The notes under the pieces are model-generated. The model saw only the letters and a program-made list of their open reading frames with translations, did not search any database and had not been told where the DNA came from. Below, in pieces: positions 17,981 to 28,341 of a stretch of 64,000 nt of DNA. The stretch covers positions 1 through 64,000 of the forward strand of contig JAEUWI010000042.1 in assembly GCA_016791475.1 (NCBI GenBank), read 5' to 3'. Source of the DNA: Candidatus Hydrogenedentota bacterium. GTDB lineage: Bacteria; Hydrogenedentota; Hydrogenedentia; Hydrogenedentales; JAEUWI01. The position numbers and the translations under genes were made by a program. How positions within the stretch are numbered: position 1 is the first letter of the stretch; each line of letters begins with the position of its first letter.

Positions 17981-19753
17981 ATGGCGCGCAAACGGTTCAT
18001 GCTTCAAATACTCCCCGCATTCATGGCCATCACGTTCCTTTCGCTTATCTTGCTGGCCTTTGTGGCCACTCGGACGATTGAAACCATCGAAACCGAAAAA
18101 GCGGCACAGGATCTGGCGGCGCGGGCGATTTTGTTTCGCGCGGCCATCGAGGCGCAGCCGGAAACCGCCGGAAACGAGGCCATCCAGGCCCTGTGTGAGC
18201 GGCTCGGCGCCGAGTCGCGAACGCGCCTCACGGTGATCAACCCGGACGGCTCCGTATTGGCGGACTCGGACGAGTCCCCCGCCGATATGGACAATCACGC
18301 CACCCGGCCCGAGGTGGCCCAGGCGCTGAAGGGGCTGACCGGCGCGTCCACACGCTTCAGCTATACGGTCAATGAAAAGATGGTCTACGTGGCGATGCCG
18401 GTCGGGACCGCGCCCGATTCTCGTGTCATCCGCGCGTCGTTCCCGCTTACCTCAATTGACGCCACCATCGCGGCGATTTATCGCCGTATGGGCGGGGCCG
18501 TTCTGATTGTGACGCTTTGCGCCGCGCTTCTCAGTTGGGCCGTCTCCAGGCGGCTCGTGCGGCCCGTCATGGCCCTCAAAGCCGGGGCTGCGCGCTTCGC
18601 CTGCGGCGACTTCGCCAGCCCCCTCGCCATCCCGGACTCGGAAGAATTCGGTAGTCTGGCGGAGGCGTTGAACGAGATGGCGCGCCAGTGCGCCTTTCGC
18701 ATCGAGGCAATGGAACAGCAGCGCAACGAGCAGGACGCCGTGTTTTCCAGCCTGATGGAAGGCGTTTTTGCCGTCGATTCGGAGTTGCGCATCATCAGCA
18801 TGAATGAAGCGGCCAGCACCCTGCTCCGTGTCGACGCCAACGCGGTCAAGGGCCGCCCCATTCTGGAGGCCGTGCGAAACACCGCACTGCGCGACTTCGT
18901 CCAGGGAGCCCTGGTGAGCGATGCGCCGGTGGAAGCGGAATTGTCCGTCGGCCAGCGCGAACCGCTCCTGCTCAAGGCGCAGGGCGCCATGCTCCACGAC
19001 GGGTCCGGTCGCACGCTGGGCGCGGTCGTTGTGCTGAACGATATCACCCGCCTCCGGCGCCTCGAAGAAGTGCGGCAGGACTTCGTGGCCAATGTCTCCC
19101 ACGAGCTGAAGACTCCCATCACCTCCATTAAGGGCTTTGTGGAAACGCTGCTGGACGACCCGGACCCCGCCCCCGAGAATACGCGGCGCTTCCTTCAGAT
19201 CGTCGAGAAACAGGCCAATCGCCTGGACGCCATTATCGAAGATCTCCTGTCCTTGTCTCGTCTGGAGCAGACCAAGGGCGCCGCGTCCTTGAAAATCGAA
19301 CAGGCGCCGGTTCTGCCGGTAATCAATGCCGCCGTCGAACTCTGCCAGCATCAGGCCGACCTGCGTGAGATTCGTATTCAAATACAATGCCCTCAGGACC
19401 TGGCCGCCAACATCAATCCCCCGCTGCTGGAGCAGGGGCTGGTGAACTTGATCAACAACGCGGTGAAATACAGCGATGACGGCCAGGCGGTCCTGGTCCG
19501 GGCCGCCGAGAAGGATGGCGGGTTGGTAATCGACGTGATCGATGAAGGTACCGGCATTCACGCCAATGAGCTGGACCGGATATTCGAGCGCTTCTATCGG
19601 ATCGACAAGGCCCGGAGCCGGGATCTGGGCGGCACGGGACTCGGACTCTCTATCGTCAAACATATCGCCCAGGCGCACTCGGGCAGCGTTTCGGTGATCA
19701 GCACACCGGGGGAAGGCAGCACGTTTACCCTCCGCTTTCCTCTGGAACGGTGA
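17981..19753 (+). CDS. phoR: Phosphate regulon sensor histidine kinase PhoR
   Basis: A 590-residue membrane sensor kinase. TM1 is at about residues 8-30, a periplasmic loop of about 135 residues follows, and TM2 is at about 170-188. Then come a HAMP domain, a PAS domain (about 250-350), a HisKA domain with phospho-acceptor H374 in NVSHELKTP, and a HATPase domain ending in GGTGLGLSIVKHI. This is the PhoR layout with a larger periplasmic region than in E. coli. I chose ATG 17981 because the first membrane helix begins immediately after it; an ATG at 17897 in frame is the alternative. It lies 100 bp after phoB and is probably cotranscribed. Confidence 0.92.
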   Translation: MARKRFMLQILPAFMAITFLSLILLAFVATRTIETIETEKAAQDLAARAILFRAAIEAQPETAGNEAIQALCERLGAESRTRLTVINPDGSVLADSDESPADMDNHATRPEVAQALKGLTGASTRFSYTVNEKMVYVAMPVGTAPDSRVIRASFPLTSIDATIAAIYRRMGGAVLIVTLCAALLSWAVSRRLVRPVMALKAGAARFACGDFASPLAIPDSEEFGSLAEALNEMARQCAFRIEAMEQQRNEQDAVFSSLMEGVFAVDSELRIISMNEAASTLLRVDANAVKGRPILEAVRNTALRDFVQGALVSDAPVEAELSVGQREPLLLKAQGAMLHDGSGRTLGAVVVLNDITRLRRLEEVRQDFVANVSHELKTPITSIKGFVETLLDDPDPAPENTRRFLQIVEKQANRLDAIIEDLLSLSRLEQTKGAASLKIEQAPVLPVINAAVELCQHQADLREIRIQIQCPQDLAANINPPLLEQGLVNLINNAVKYSDDGQAVLVRAAEKDGGLVIDVIDEGTGIHANELDRIFERFYRIDKARSRDLGGTGLGLSIVKHIAQAHSGSVSVISTPGEGSTFTLRFPLER

Positions 19754-19940
19754 TACGAACTCCACGCACCGACGGTGGTTCGCGGGTTGCGCCCATGGCG
19801 GTGGCCCCCCTGCCCGAACAGCCCCTGCTTTGGCGTCCCCAGTTTTTGGATTACCCACTGCGGCGGCGCTGTTTTCACCGGTGTACCACAGACCCATTTG
19901 CTTGATGTCGTGCCACAATACGAGTTGGCACGAAGCGAAA

Positions 19941-19957
19941 TGTTAGCCTAATGTTAG
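19941..19957 (-). promoter_or_regulatory. Possible further PHO-box half-site pair
   Basis: TGTTAG at 19941-19946 and 19952-19957 (CTAACA on the minus strand) are 11 bp apart, like the boxes before phoB and pstS. No -10 stands at the right distance on the minus strand, and the second copy is also part of an inverted repeat CCTAA-TG-TTAGG, so this site is less certain. Confidence 0.4.
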
Positions 19958-20170
19958 GACTCTGCGGTTCGAATGAGCGCGGGCACCCTCCTGACCTCAA
20001 CCTTCAAGGTCGGCCCGCAGCCAAGCCGACCGCGATCAGCTTTGCAAATTGATGGTAAGAAACAACTTACAGAATCCATCACCCGCACATACGGCCCACC
20101 TGGCACGGGACAGGACCCGTGCGAAACCTCAAGACCCAGCGAGGCTTCCAACACAGGAACGCAGCAATTT

Positions 20171-20203
20171 CCTAATCAAATCCTAACCCCGGAAGGGTAT
20201 TAT
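20171..20203 (+). promoter_or_regulatory. PHO-box-like promoter of the pst operon
   Basis: CCTAAT (20171-20176) and CCTAAC (20182-20187) repeat with an 11-bp period. The -10 hexamer TATTAT (20198-20203) follows after 10 bp. The geometry equals that before phoB, supporting PhoB-dependent transcription of pstSCAB-phoU. Confidence 0.65.
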
Positions 20204-20461
20204 TACGCCGTAAACTGGATCGGGCTTGGGACCCGCTCCAGAATGAGAAAGCCCGCTGGAATCAGTCGGGCCAACTGCGAAATGGATACGCTCATTTGCT
20301 TGCCCTTCATCCCCCACGCACATGAGCGAGTCAGCGGGTGAATTACCCCGGAACATGGAATCCCCCAGGATCAACAACACGTTGTAATGTCACCAGGTAC
20401 GATAACCGTACGGATGAACGAACCCATGTAATCCATGAGCGGGCCATCAAAGGCCCCGAAG

Positions 20462-20491
20462 CATCCCAGAAGCGGGCCGTACCGCGGGATG
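20462..20491 (+). other. Hairpin in the pstS leader
   Basis: Outer arms CATCCC/GGGATG with inner arms GCGG/CCGC can fold in the transcript about 140 nt before the pstS start. There is no T-run, so it is not a classical terminator. Confidence 0.5.
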
Positions 20492-20629
20492 TCACTCCTT
20501 GAACCCATCGCTACCCCGCCGCAAGTGGGGTGCGTTCACGATCTTCCAAGCAACCACAAAAACAGCAATTGAAAGGCCCGCACACGATTCGCGGGCCGCA
20601 ACAGAAATCCCTTACGAAAGGATAACTCA

Positions 20630-21598
20630 ATGCAGAAACTGTCTCGAATAATCCTCGCCGGCGCAGCACTCGCCATGACCGGCACCGCGGCTTTCGCCGT
20701 GGAAGTGGACAAAGCGCTCCCCGCCTACGAAAAGGTTCAGGGCGTCGGCGGCAACCTGGACAGCATCGGTTCGGACACGCTGAACAACCTTATGACCTTC
20801 TGGGCCGAGGGCTTCCGCGAGTTGTATTCCAACGTCCACATCCAGATTGAGGGCAAGGGCTCCAGCACGGCGCCTCCGGCGCTCATTTCCGGCACCGCGC
20901 AGCTCGGCCCCATGTCCCGCATGATGAAGTCGTCCGAAATCGACGAATTCGAGAAGAAGTACGGATTCAAGCCCACGGCCGTCGGCGTGGCCCTGGACTC
21001 TCTTGCCGTTTACGTGAACAAGGACAACCCCCTCGAGTCCCTGACGCTGCCGCAGGTGGATGCGATCTTCTCCAAGACCCGCAGCGGCGGCCAACCCGCC
21101 GACATCAAGATTTGGGGCGAGCTTGGGCTGAAGGACACCTGGGCGGCGCTGCCGCTCAGTCTCTACGGGCGCAACTCGGCCTCGGGCACCTACGCCTTCT
21201 TCAAGGAAACGGCCCTTTATAAGGGCGACTTCAAAGACACCGTCAAAGAGCAGCCCGGTTCCGCTTCGGTCGTAATGGGCGTATCGGAAGACAAGCAGGG
21301 CATCGGGTACTCCGGCATCGGCTACAAGACTTCCGGCGTCAAGACAGTGGCCCTGGCCAAGGATGCCAAAGGAAAGGCTTTCGAGCCCACCTATGAGAAC
21401 GTGCTGAGCGGTGACTATCCCCTCGGACGCATGCTGTACGTCTACATCGCCAAGGACCCGAAGCAGCCGCTTTCGCCCGTGACGCGCGAGTTTCTCAAGT
21501 ATGTGCTCTCCAAGGCCGGTCAGGAAGTCGTCTTGAAAGACGGTTATCTTCCCCTTCCCGCGAAGCTCGCGGAAAAGCAGATGGCCCTGCTTGATTGA
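20630..21598 (+). CDS. pstS: Phosphate ABC transporter substrate-binding protein PstS
   Basis: A 322-residue periplasmic phosphate-binding protein with a Sec signal (residues 1-23, ending AFA-V). The ligand loops are recognisable: [10 protein letters not shown] at about residues 45-55, [11 protein letters not shown] in the second loop, and [15 protein letters not shown] in the domain containing the Arg and Ser/Thr ligands. It captures phosphate for PstCAB. AAAGGA stands 8 nt before the ATG. A strong hairpin follows the gene, before pstC. Confidence 0.95.
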   Translation: MQKLSRIILAGAALAMTGTAAFAVEVDKALPAYEKVQGVGGNLDSIGSDTLNNLMTFWAEGFRELYSNVHIQIEGKGSSTAPPALISGTAQLGPMSRMMKSSEIDEFEKKYGFKPTAVGVALDSLAVYVNKDNPLESLTLPQVDAIFSKTRSGGQPADIKIWGELGLKDTWAALPLSLYGRNSASGTYAFFKETALYKGDFKDTVKEQPGSASVVMGVSEDKQGIGYSGIGYKTSGVKTVALAKDAKGKAFEPTYENVLSGDYPLGRMLYVYIAKDPKQPLSPVTREFLKYVLSKAGQEVVLKDGYLPLPAKLAEKQMALLD

Positions 21599-21625
21599 TG
21601 GCCGAAAGGTAGCTGAAGCTCTGGA

Positions 21626-21664
21626 GAACCTGCCCTGTGCGCTGTCCAGCCGCGGGGCAGGTTC
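21626..21664 (+). other. Intercistronic hairpin between pstS and pstC
   Basis: GAACCTGCCC (21626-21635) and GGGCAGGTTC (21655-21664) form a perfect 10-bp stem with a 19-nt loop. There is no T-run after it. Such structures commonly protect the highly expressed binding-protein message from decay, letting pstS exceed the permease genes. It also argues that pstC starts after the hairpin. Confidence 0.75.
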
Positions 21665-21696
21665 CTGCTCGTTTCCCAGCCTGTGGAGTTAATCCT

Positions 21697-23931
21697 TTGT
21701 TCTCCTCGAAAAGCCCGCATCGCCGGGCCAACCTTATCGACCGAATCGCCACCGTGGTCATCACCTCGGGCGGCATCGCCATTATCGGCGCGGTTATCCT
21801 GATCCTCGTGCTGATCTTCCAGGTCGCCTTCCCCCTGCTGAAGTCCCCGGACGCAACCGAGGTCGCATCAATCTCAATTCCCGCCACGCCGGGGCGGGCC
21901 GAAATTGCGGCGCTCTGCATGGATGAGTACCTGGAAACCGTCGGGACGCTCGACCGGAGCGGCCTGTTTCAGTTTTTCACGATTGCCGACGGCAAGGTAA
22001 CGGCGGAGCACCGGATCGCGGCGCCAGGCGATCCCGCCGCAACGATCCTGAGCGCGGAGTTGTTTGGCAACTTGCAGTACAGCGTCCACTGGAGCAATCA
22101 CGAGGTAACGTTGGTCAAAGTCGGATTTGCGACGGATCACTCCGGCGACGGGGCCCGTGTTGTGGTACCGTCGGTAAAGGAGGAAGCGAGCTTCGCCGCG
22201 CCCGAGGGCGTCGTGCCAACATTCGCGGTCGGTCGCATAGGGCAGGAAGACGGGCGGATTCGTGTGGATCAGACCGGCCCTTCCTCACTCCTTGTTTCGC
22301 AAATCGCCGTCAAGACGGATTTCCTCGGGAATGAGACCGTCACCTCGGAGACCACCCCCCTAACGGTGGAAGGCACCGAGATTCGTTCGCTGGCGCTGGA
22401 TTCTCACGGCGCGGGGCTATACGCGGGAACCGCCAATGGTCGGATTCTGCGGTGGTCTATCGGCGAACCCGGCGAAGTCACTTTGATGGACGATGTGGCC
22501 TTTGACGGGTCCGGCCTGCCGGTCACCCGGGTGGGCCTCGTCTTCGGCGACATCTCACTCGCCGCCGTCAACGAAGCGGGCGTGTACAGCACGTGGTTTC
22601 CCGTGGAAAACGCGGCCGAAGGCACCCGCCCACTCACGCGCATCCATACCCTGGAATCTGCAGATTCCGGCACCCAGGCGTTGCTCCAGTCGCGCCGCAA
22701 CAAGATGATGCTGCGGCTCCTCGACGACGGCACAATGAATTTTGACTACCCGACAAATGAACGGCACCTGCTGAGTATCCGCCCGGAGAAGCCTCTGGCG
22801 CAGGTGGCAATGAACACGCGGGCCAACGGGATCGCGGGCCTCGATAAAGAGGGCACCCTTCATGTCTGGGAGCTGGATGCCCCCCACCCCGAGATCAGCC
22901 TGGGAACACTGTTTGGAAAAATCTGGTACGAGAACTATCCCCAGCCGGAATCCACCTGGCAATCTTCGGCGTCCTCCGACGACTTCGAACCGAAGTTCAG
23001 CCTGGTGCCGCTGATATTCGGCAGCTTCAAGGGCACGGTCTATGCCATGTTCTTTGCGGTGCCTTTGGCCTTGCTGGGTGCGATCTACACCAGCCAGTTC
23101 ACGAACCGGACCATGCAAAGCATCATCAAGTCCACCCTCGAGATCATGGCCGCCGTACCGTCCGTGGTTATTGGCTTTCTGATCGCTCTCTGGCTCGCCC
23201 CCATCGTGGAGACGAACGTGCTCTCTTTCATGTGCAGCGTCGCTCTTTTTCCCATTTGTTACATTCTCTTTGTCATGGCCTGTCAGCCCGTGCGTGAAAC
23301 CGCCCTGTTCAAAAAACTCGAGCGGGGCAATGAGTTCCTCGTTATGATCCCGGTGACTCTCCTTGCCGGCGTCTGCGCCTGGCAGTTGGGCGGAATCCTG
23401 GAATCCGCCGTTTTCACCGGAGATTTCAAAGCCTGGCTCTACACTCAGGGCGAGACGCGCTATGATCAGCGCAACTGCATCATCATCGCCTTTGGTCTCG
23501 GATTTGCCGTTATCCCAATTATCTTCACAATATCGGAGGACGCCCTTTCGAACATTCCAGGCAGTCTCAAGGCGGCCTCCCAGGCCCTGGGCGCCACCCG
23601 CTGGCAGACGGTCTGGCGCGTCATCCTCCCCACCGCGAGCCCCGGTATTTTCGCCGGCATCATCATCGGCTTCGGGCGCGCCGTGGGCGAGACCATGATC
23701 GTGCTGATGGCCACCGGCAATACCCCCTTCCTGGACTGGAGCCCCTTCAACGGCATGCGCACCCTCTCGGCAAACATCGCCGTGGAAATACCGGAAGCGC
23801 CCGTCGGCGGCACGCTCTACCGCGTGCTGTTTCTGTCCGCCGTGCTCCTTCTCCTGCTGACGTCTATATTGAACACGATGGCCGAACTTATCCGGCAACA
23901 CCTGAGAAATAAATATGGCCTCTCCCAATAA
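21697..23931 (+). CDS. pstC: Phosphate ABC transporter permease PstC with large periplasmic domain
   Basis: A 744-residue permease, more than twice the size of E. coli PstC. TM1 lies at about residues 20-45. A beta-propeller-like periplasmic domain of about 370 residues follows (LDSHGAGLYAGTANGRILRWSI and IAGLDKEGTLHVWEL are WD-like). The standard transmembrane domain follows from about residue 440, with the EAA-type loop before GRAVGETMIVLMATGN. Long PstC forms like this are known in Pseudomonas and relatives. The TTG at 21697 is preferred because GGAG stands 8 nt upstream and the intercistronic hairpin ends before it; a GTG at 21637 lies in the hairpin loop. The 3' end overlaps pstA. Confidence 0.88.
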   Translation: MFSSKSPHRRANLIDRIATVVITSGGIAIIGAVILILVLIFQVAFPLLKSPDATEVASISIPATPGRAEIAALCMDEYLETVGTLDRSGLFQFFTIADGKVTAEHRIAAPGDPAATILSAELFGNLQYSVHWSNHEVTLVKVGFATDHSGDGARVVVPSVKEEASFAAPEGVVPTFAVGRIGQEDGRIRVDQTGPSSLLVSQIAVKTDFLGNETVTSETTPLTVEGTEIRSLALDSHGAGLYAGTANGRILRWSIGEPGEVTLMDDVAFDGSGLPVTRVGLVFGDISLAAVNEAGVYSTWFPVENAAEGTRPLTRIHTLESADSGTQALLQSRRNKMMLRLLDDGTMNFDYPTNERHLLSIRPEKPLAQVAMNTRANGIAGLDKEGTLHVWELDAPHPEISLGTLFGKIWYENYPQPESTWQSSASSDDFEPKFSLVPLIFGSFKGTVYAMFFAVPLALLGAIYTSQFTNRTMQSIIKSTLEIMAAVPSVVIGFLIALWLAPIVETNVLSFMCSVALFPICYILFVMACQPVRETALFKKLERGNEFLVMIPVTLLAGVCAWQLGGILESAVFTGDFKAWLYTQGETRYDQRNCIIIAFGLGFAVIPIIFTISEDALSNIPGSLKAASQALGATRWQTVWRVILPTASPGIFAGIIIGFGRAVGETMIVLMATGNTPFLDWSPFNGMRTLSANIAVEIPEAPVGGTLYRVLFLSAVLLLLLTSILNTMAELIRQHLRNKYGLSQ

Positions 23932-25519
23932 CATGGCGCGCAATCGCGGAATCTGGTCTACCGGCGAGCCCTTCGTGTGGCTTACCGCCGGCGCCCTGTC
24001 GGTGACCATCCTCTCCATCGTCATCTTGATCCTGGTGGTGGCGACCAATGGTCTCGGCGTGATGTGGCCCGCGACGGTCACGCGGTTTACACAGACCGAC
24101 GGCCAGGTTGTCGTGGGCAATATCACGGGCCGGGACAAGGCCGGTATCGACACGCCCGCGCGGTATCAGGTCAAGACGGCCAACCGCGACCTCTATGGCC
24201 TGGATTTCCGCTGGATACCGGAGGATACGATCGCCAAGACCGATCACCCGGAAGAAGTGGTGATGGTGGAACGGCGCGAGTGGGGCAACTTCTGCGGATT
24301 CCTGAAATCCCTGCCCGAAAGCGGCGGCGCGTCGGACTGGGCCTCCTTCCAGGCGGCGCTGGCCGAAGTCGAGGTCCAGAAGGAAGCGCTGGACGAGTTC
24401 GCCGTGCAGATGAGCGCGCTGAATCAGCAATTGCTTGGCTACAAAGACGCCCTGGCGAAACTTGTGTATGAGAAAGGACCGGAGGAGACGCGGCAGGAGC
24501 TGAGCAACCAAATCAGTGCGGTGGAAGGCGAGTTTGAAGGACTTCTGGCCCAGCAGACGAGCGCCAATGATCGTGTGCGGTCGAAGACGGCCATCTTCGC
24601 GGACGGATCGGGCACGGAGCAGACGATTGTCCTGGCGGACATTGTGCGGGCTTACCAGCCCAATGCCATGGGCGCCCTGGCGAAGTCCTCATTTTACATG
24701 GAAAAGCTGTGGGAGCTGATCTTTGATGAGCCCCGCGAGTCCAACACCGAAGGGGGACTTTTCCCGGCGATTTTCGGCACGATCATCCTGATCTTCCTCA
24801 TGAGCGTGCTTTCATTTCCACTGGGCGTGATCGCCGGGGTCTACCTTCGGCTCTACGCGAAGAACGGCCCCCTGCTGTATGTCGTGCGCATCGCGGTCAA
24901 CAACCTGGCCGGTATCCCCTCCATCGTGTACGGAATCTTCGGCCTGGGCTTTTTCGTCTACGGTATCGGCGGTTCAATCGACTCATTGTTCTACCCGCAT
25001 CGGCTGCCGACGCCCACCTTTGGCACCGGTGGCATCCTGTGGGCGAGCTTGACGTTGGGCCTGCTGACGGTGCCCGTCGTAATCGTGGCGACGGAAGAGG
25101 GCCTGGGCTCTATTCCGAGAAGCATGCGCGAGGGCTCCTACGCGCTGGGGGCCACGCGCTTCCAGACGCTGGTCCGGGTGCTGCTGCCCATGGCCGCGCC
25201 GGGGATCATGACCGGGTTTATCCTCGCCATGGCCCGCGCCGCGGGCGAGGTCGCCCCCCTCATGATCACGGGGGTGGTGAAACTGGCGCCGACCCTGCCG
25301 GTGGATGGCAACTTCCCCTACTTTCACCTGGAGCGAAAGTTCATGCACCTGGGCTTTCACATCTTCGATATCGGCTTTCAATCGCCCAATGTCGAAGCCG
25401 CCAAGCCCATGGTCTTCGTGACCACCCTCCTGCTCGTACTCATCGTCATGATCATGAGCAGCGTCGCCATTTACCTTCGCAACCAGATCCGCAAACGCCA
25501 CAGCGTAACCCACCTGTAG
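23915..25519 (+). CDS. pstA: Phosphate ABC transporter permease PstA with periplasmic insertion
   Basis: A 534-residue permease, much longer than the usual 280-300. TM1 is at about residues 22-45. An insertion of about 210 residues follows, containing a probable coiled coil (residues 140-205, rich in [14 protein letters not shown]-type heptads). The ABC permease core starts at about residue 285 and includes [30 protein letters not shown], the EAA loop contacting PstB. Its start overlaps the end of pstC by 17 nt, which implies translational coupling. The paired enlargements of PstC and PstA suggest that their periplasmic parts contact each other or PstS. Confidence 0.9.
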   Translation: MASPNNMARNRGIWSTGEPFVWLTAGALSVTILSIVILILVVATNGLGVMWPATVTRFTQTDGQVVVGNITGRDKAGIDTPARYQVKTANRDLYGLDFRWIPEDTIAKTDHPEEVVMVERREWGNFCGFLKSLPESGGASDWASFQAALAEVEVQKEALDEFAVQMSALNQQLLGYKDALAKLVYEKGPEETRQELSNQISAVEGEFEGLLAQQTSANDRVRSKTAIFADGSGTEQTIVLADIVRAYQPNAMGALAKSSFYMEKLWELIFDEPRESNTEGGLFPAIFGTIILIFLMSVLSFPLGVIAGVYLRLYAKNGPLLYVVRIAVNNLAGIPSIVYGIFGLGFFVYGIGGSIDSLFYPHRLPTPTFGTGGILWASLTLGLLTVPVVIVATEEGLGSIPRSMREGSYALGATRFQTLVRVLLPMAAPGIMTGFILAMARAAGEVAPLMITGVVKLAPTLPVDGNFPYFHLERKFMHLGFHIFDIGFQSPNVEAAKPMVFVTTLLLVLIVMIMSSVAIYLRNQIRKRHSVTHL

Positions 25520-25542
25520 GCGGACGCGTTTGGAGTAATCCC

Positions 25543-26433
25543 ATGACTGGTAGTACTATAGCCGAAATGAACCCATCAGGAACGAAACCCATGGAAGCTA
25601 CCAATTCCCCGTCGACCGAAACCACGCCCGCCGTTCGGCCCCTGGCCACGGTCCGGGAGCGGGAAGCGCCGGCCTCCGATCACACCAAGATCGAGATTCG
25701 GAATCTGAGCTTCTTCTACGGCGAGACGAAGGCCCTCTCCAACATCAACATGAATATTCCGGAGAATCAGGTTACCGCGTTGATCGGACCGTCCGGCTGT
25801 GGCAAATCGACCTTGCTGCGGAACTTTAACCGCATGAACGATATTATCCAGGGAACGCGGGTTGAAGGGCAGATCCTGATCAACGGCGAGGACATCTACC
25901 GGAAGGGCCTCTATGTCGACGAACTGCGCAAGCACGTGGGCATGGTGTTCCAGAAGCCGAATCCATTTCCGAAGACCATCTATGAGAATGTGGCCTATGG
26001 CCCGCGAATTCACGGCACGAACAAGCAGCGCGACCTGGACCCCATCGTGGAGCAGAGCCTTATCCGCGCCGCACTCTGGGACGAGGTGAAGGACCGGCTC
26101 CACGCCAGCGCCATGACCCTCTCGGGCGGGCAGCAGCAACGTCTTTGCATTGCCCGCGCGCTGGCGGTCGGACCGGACATCCTGCTGATGGACGAGCCGA
26201 CCTCCGCGCTGGATCCCAAGTCCACGGCGCGCATTGAAGACCTGATCGATGAGTTGCGCGGTGACTACACCATCGTAATTGTCACCCACAACATGCAGCA
26301 GGCCTCCCGCATCTCCGATCGAACCGGCTTCATGTATGAGGGCGTCCTGATCGAATATGGCGCAACCAACAAGATTTTCCTCTCGCCGGACAAGAAGCAG
26401 ACCGAAGACTATATCACCGGTCGCTTCGGGTGA
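25543..26433 (+). CDS. pstB: Phosphate ABC transporter ATP-binding protein PstB
   Basis: A 296-residue ATPase with an extra N-terminal tail of about 45 residues rich in Thr/Pro. Walker [10 protein letters not shown], the Q-loop [18 protein letters not shown] typical of PstB, signature LSGGQQQR, Walker [13 protein letters not shown] and the switch His in VTHNMQQA are all intact. It powers phosphate uptake with PstC and PstA. I chose the ATG at 25543 because GGAG stands 6-7 nt upstream; an ATG at 25567 and another at 25591 in frame would give shorter tails. The gene lies 23 bp after pstA. Confidence 0.95.
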   Translation: MTGSTIAEMNPSGTKPMEATNSPSTETTPAVRPLATVREREAPASDHTKIEIRNLSFFYGETKALSNINMNIPENQVTALIGPSGCGKSTLLRNFNRMNDIIQGTRVEGQILINGEDIYRKGLYVDELRKHVGMVFQKPNPFPKTIYENVAYGPRIHGTNKQRDLDPIVEQSLIRAALWDEVKDRLHASAMTLSGGQQQRLCIARALAVGPDILLMDEPTSALDPKSTARIEDLIDELRGDYTIVIVTHNMQQASRISDRTGFMYEGVLIEYGATNKIFLSPDKKQTEDYITGRFG

Positions 26434-26517
26434 GCCCGGCGAAACAGTACGCGGCCGCACCCGGCCATAAAGAGCCTTGAACCCTGGCGCCGCCAGGCGA
26501 GGAGTTGATCACACACC

Positions 26518-27207
26518 ATGCCCATTCACATCCAGCGTGCCATTGACACCCTGAACCAGAAAATCCTCCTCCTCGGCACGCGCGTGGAAGAGAATGTCCG
26601 CCTGGCGGTAAACGCCATCGAACAGCGTGATTCGGCCATGGCCGCCCGCGCGATCGACAATGACGATGAAATCGACAACATGGAGGTGGATGTGGAGGAG
26701 GAGTGTCTGAAGATGCTCGCCCTCTATCAACCCGTCGCCACCGACCTGCGCCTGATCGTTGCCGCGCTGAAGATCAACAACGACCTGGAGCGGGTCGGCG
26801 ATCTGGCCGTAAATATTGCCGAGCGCGCCCTCTTCCTGGCCACGCAGAAGCCGGTCGAAATTGCCTTTGATTTCCGGCTCATGGGCGAGAAAACCCAGGC
26901 CATGCTCGCCAAGAGCCTGGATGCGCTGGTCCGCACGGACACCGCCCTCGCCCGGCAGGTCTGCAAGAGCGACGATGAGGTGGATGCGATGAACCGCAAA
27001 GTCTACCTGCGCGTCCAGGATGCGATCCGGAAGAATCCAGAAGATCTCGAGTCCCTCATCCACCTGCTGAGCGTGAGCCGTCACCTGGAGCGCATCGCCG
27101 ATCTGGCCACCAACGTGGCGGAGGATGTGATCTACATGGCCGAGGGCGAAATTGTACGCCACCACGTGGAGGACTACATCGCCCTGCAGGAAACACCTCG
27201 GCGCTGA
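26518..27207 (+). CDS. phoU: Phosphate signalling regulator PhoU
   Basis: A 229-residue all-helical protein of two three-helix bundles. The metal-binding repeats of the family are visible: DLRLIVAALKINNDLERVGDLAVNIAER in the first half and SVSRHLERIADLATNVAEDVIYM in the second. PhoU links the Pst transporter to PhoR and turns the regulon off when phosphate is plentiful. It closes the pst operon, 84 bp after pstB, and is followed by a terminator-like hairpin. Confidence 0.95.
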   Translation: MPIHIQRAIDTLNQKILLLGTRVEENVRLAVNAIEQRDSAMAARAIDNDDEIDNMEVDVEEECLKMLALYQPVATDLRLIVAALKINNDLERVGDLAVNIAERALFLATQKPVEIAFDFRLMGEKTQAMLAKSLDALVRTDTALARQVCKSDDEVDAMNRKVYLRVQDAIRKNPEDLESLIHLLSVSRHLERIADLATNVAEDVIYMAEGEIVRHHVEDYIALQETPRR

Positions 27208-27224
27208 TTGCCAATTGATTCCAC

Positions 27225-27270
27225 GCGGCGCACCCGGAGCCATCGCGGTCCAGGCGCGCCGCTTCTTTTT
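27225..27270 (+). terminator. Rho-independent terminator after phoU
   Basis: GCGGCGC (27225-27231) pairs with GCGCCGC (27256-27262), followed by TTCTTTTT. The loop is long, so efficiency is uncertain, but it stands at the end of the pst operon. Confidence 0.65.
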
Positions 27271-27303
27271 CTCTAATTGAACCTGACCAGAGGATCCCCC
27301 ATA

Positions 27304-28332
27304 ATGTTCCCGTGCGACCGGCGTATCGCTTCCGTCGCCATTACGGATGCGGATAGAAACATGTTCATGAAACGCATGGGGTTCACCCTGATCGAACTAC
27401 TGGTGGTCATCGCCATCATCGGAATCCTTGCGGCCATTCTGCTGCCCGCGCTCGCCCGTGCCCGCGAAGCCGCCCGACGGGCGAGTTGCCAGAACAACCT
27501 GAAGCAATTCGGGCTGGTCTTCAAGATGTATGCCTCGGAATCAAAAGGGAAATTCCCCCCTCTCTCCCCCTATGGAAGTGTGCGGGCCGATACCCGCTCG
27601 AGCCCGCTCTGGAGCGCGCCAGCGGCATCCACCATCTTCCCGGAGTACCTGAACGACACAGGAACGGCCCACTGCCCCTCAGACAGCGGAGGCGATCCCG
27701 GCTGGCTGAGTGTAGCCGCCCGGGTGCCCGCGGATGGCGGCACATTCGACTCGTGGAAGGCGGCGGCGCAGGCCGCGGGTGACAAGGTGTCGTACGACTA
27801 CTACGCCACCGGGGAACTGGGCCGATCGTACATCTACAAGGGCTACCTGATCAGCAATAACGCGGAGTTCTACGGCCTCTGGGGCGCTGCGGCCACCAAT
27901 GCCATAGTGGGAACGACGGCGATACTCGGACTGGGCAATGTTCACCTGAAGGATTACGAGGGCGACCTGCCGCTGGCAGGGAGCGCCCCCTGGCCGCCCT
28001 GGGTGCCGGCCGCGCCGCTGGCTCAGGGTTCCGCCGGCGGAAGCGCGCTGCTGCGACTACGGGAGGGGATCGAGCGTTTCCTGATTACCGACATCAACAA
28101 TGCGGGCGCGAGCGCCCGGGCGGAGAGCACCCTGCCGATCTTATGGGATGCCTACGGCAGTGAAGAATTCACGGACAACAGCAACGGCACGGTGAATTTC
28201 AACCACCTGCCGGGCGGCTGCAATGTGCTTTACATGGACGGGCACGTAGCTTTTGTAAAGTACCCCGGAGCCTTTCCTATCACGGATGACGATCAGGTCG
28301 TGAAGGAAAACAGCCACTACGGACTGGGGTGA
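27304..28332 (+). CDS. DUF1559-type prepilin / pseudopilin
   Basis: A class III/IV-type prepilin-like protein. The cleavage motif [34 protein letters not shown] is at about residues 25-60 and the glycosylated or globular domain follows. The C-terminal motif [17 protein letters not shown] is the hallmark of the DUF1559 family abundant in planctomycete-like bacteria. I used the ATG at 27304 because AGAGGA stands 9 nt upstream, giving a 26-residue leader; the ATGs at 27361 and 27367 would give the short leader found in the second copy at 63837. A secretion pseudopilin or surface fibre subunit is likely. It converges with bioB. Confidence 0.85.
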   Translation: MFPCDRRIASVAITDADRNMFMKRMGFTLIELLVVIAIIGILAAILLPALARAREAARRASCQNNLKQFGLVFKMYASESKGKFPPLSPYGSVRADTRSSPLWSAPAASTIFPEYLNDTGTAHCPSDSGGDPGWLSVAARVPADGGTFDSWKAAAQAAGDKVSYDYYATGELGRSYIYKGYLISNNAEFYGLWGAAATNAIVGTTAILGLGNVHLKDYEGDLPLAGSAPWPPWVPAAPLAQGSAGGSALLRLREGIERFLITDINNAGASARAESTLPILWDAYGSEEFTDNSNGTVNFNHLPGGCNVLYMDGHVAFVKYPGAFPITDDDQVVKENSHYGLG

Positions 28333-28341
28333 TGGAGCGCC

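Larger units (their letters stand above)
19754..20629. other. Long pst leader region
   Basis: No convincing gene is seen in these 876 bases. The region is less GC-rich than its neighbours. It holds a PHO-box-like promoter (20171-20203), a further TGTTAG direct repeat (19941-19957) and a hairpin (20462-20491) in what would be a leader of about 420 nt before pstS. Confidence 0.7.

Noticed and set aside
19973-20341. A 122-codon plus-strand frame in the pst leader
   Set aside because: No ribosome binding site, no recognisable family, and it overlaps the PHO-box-like promoter at 20171-20203.
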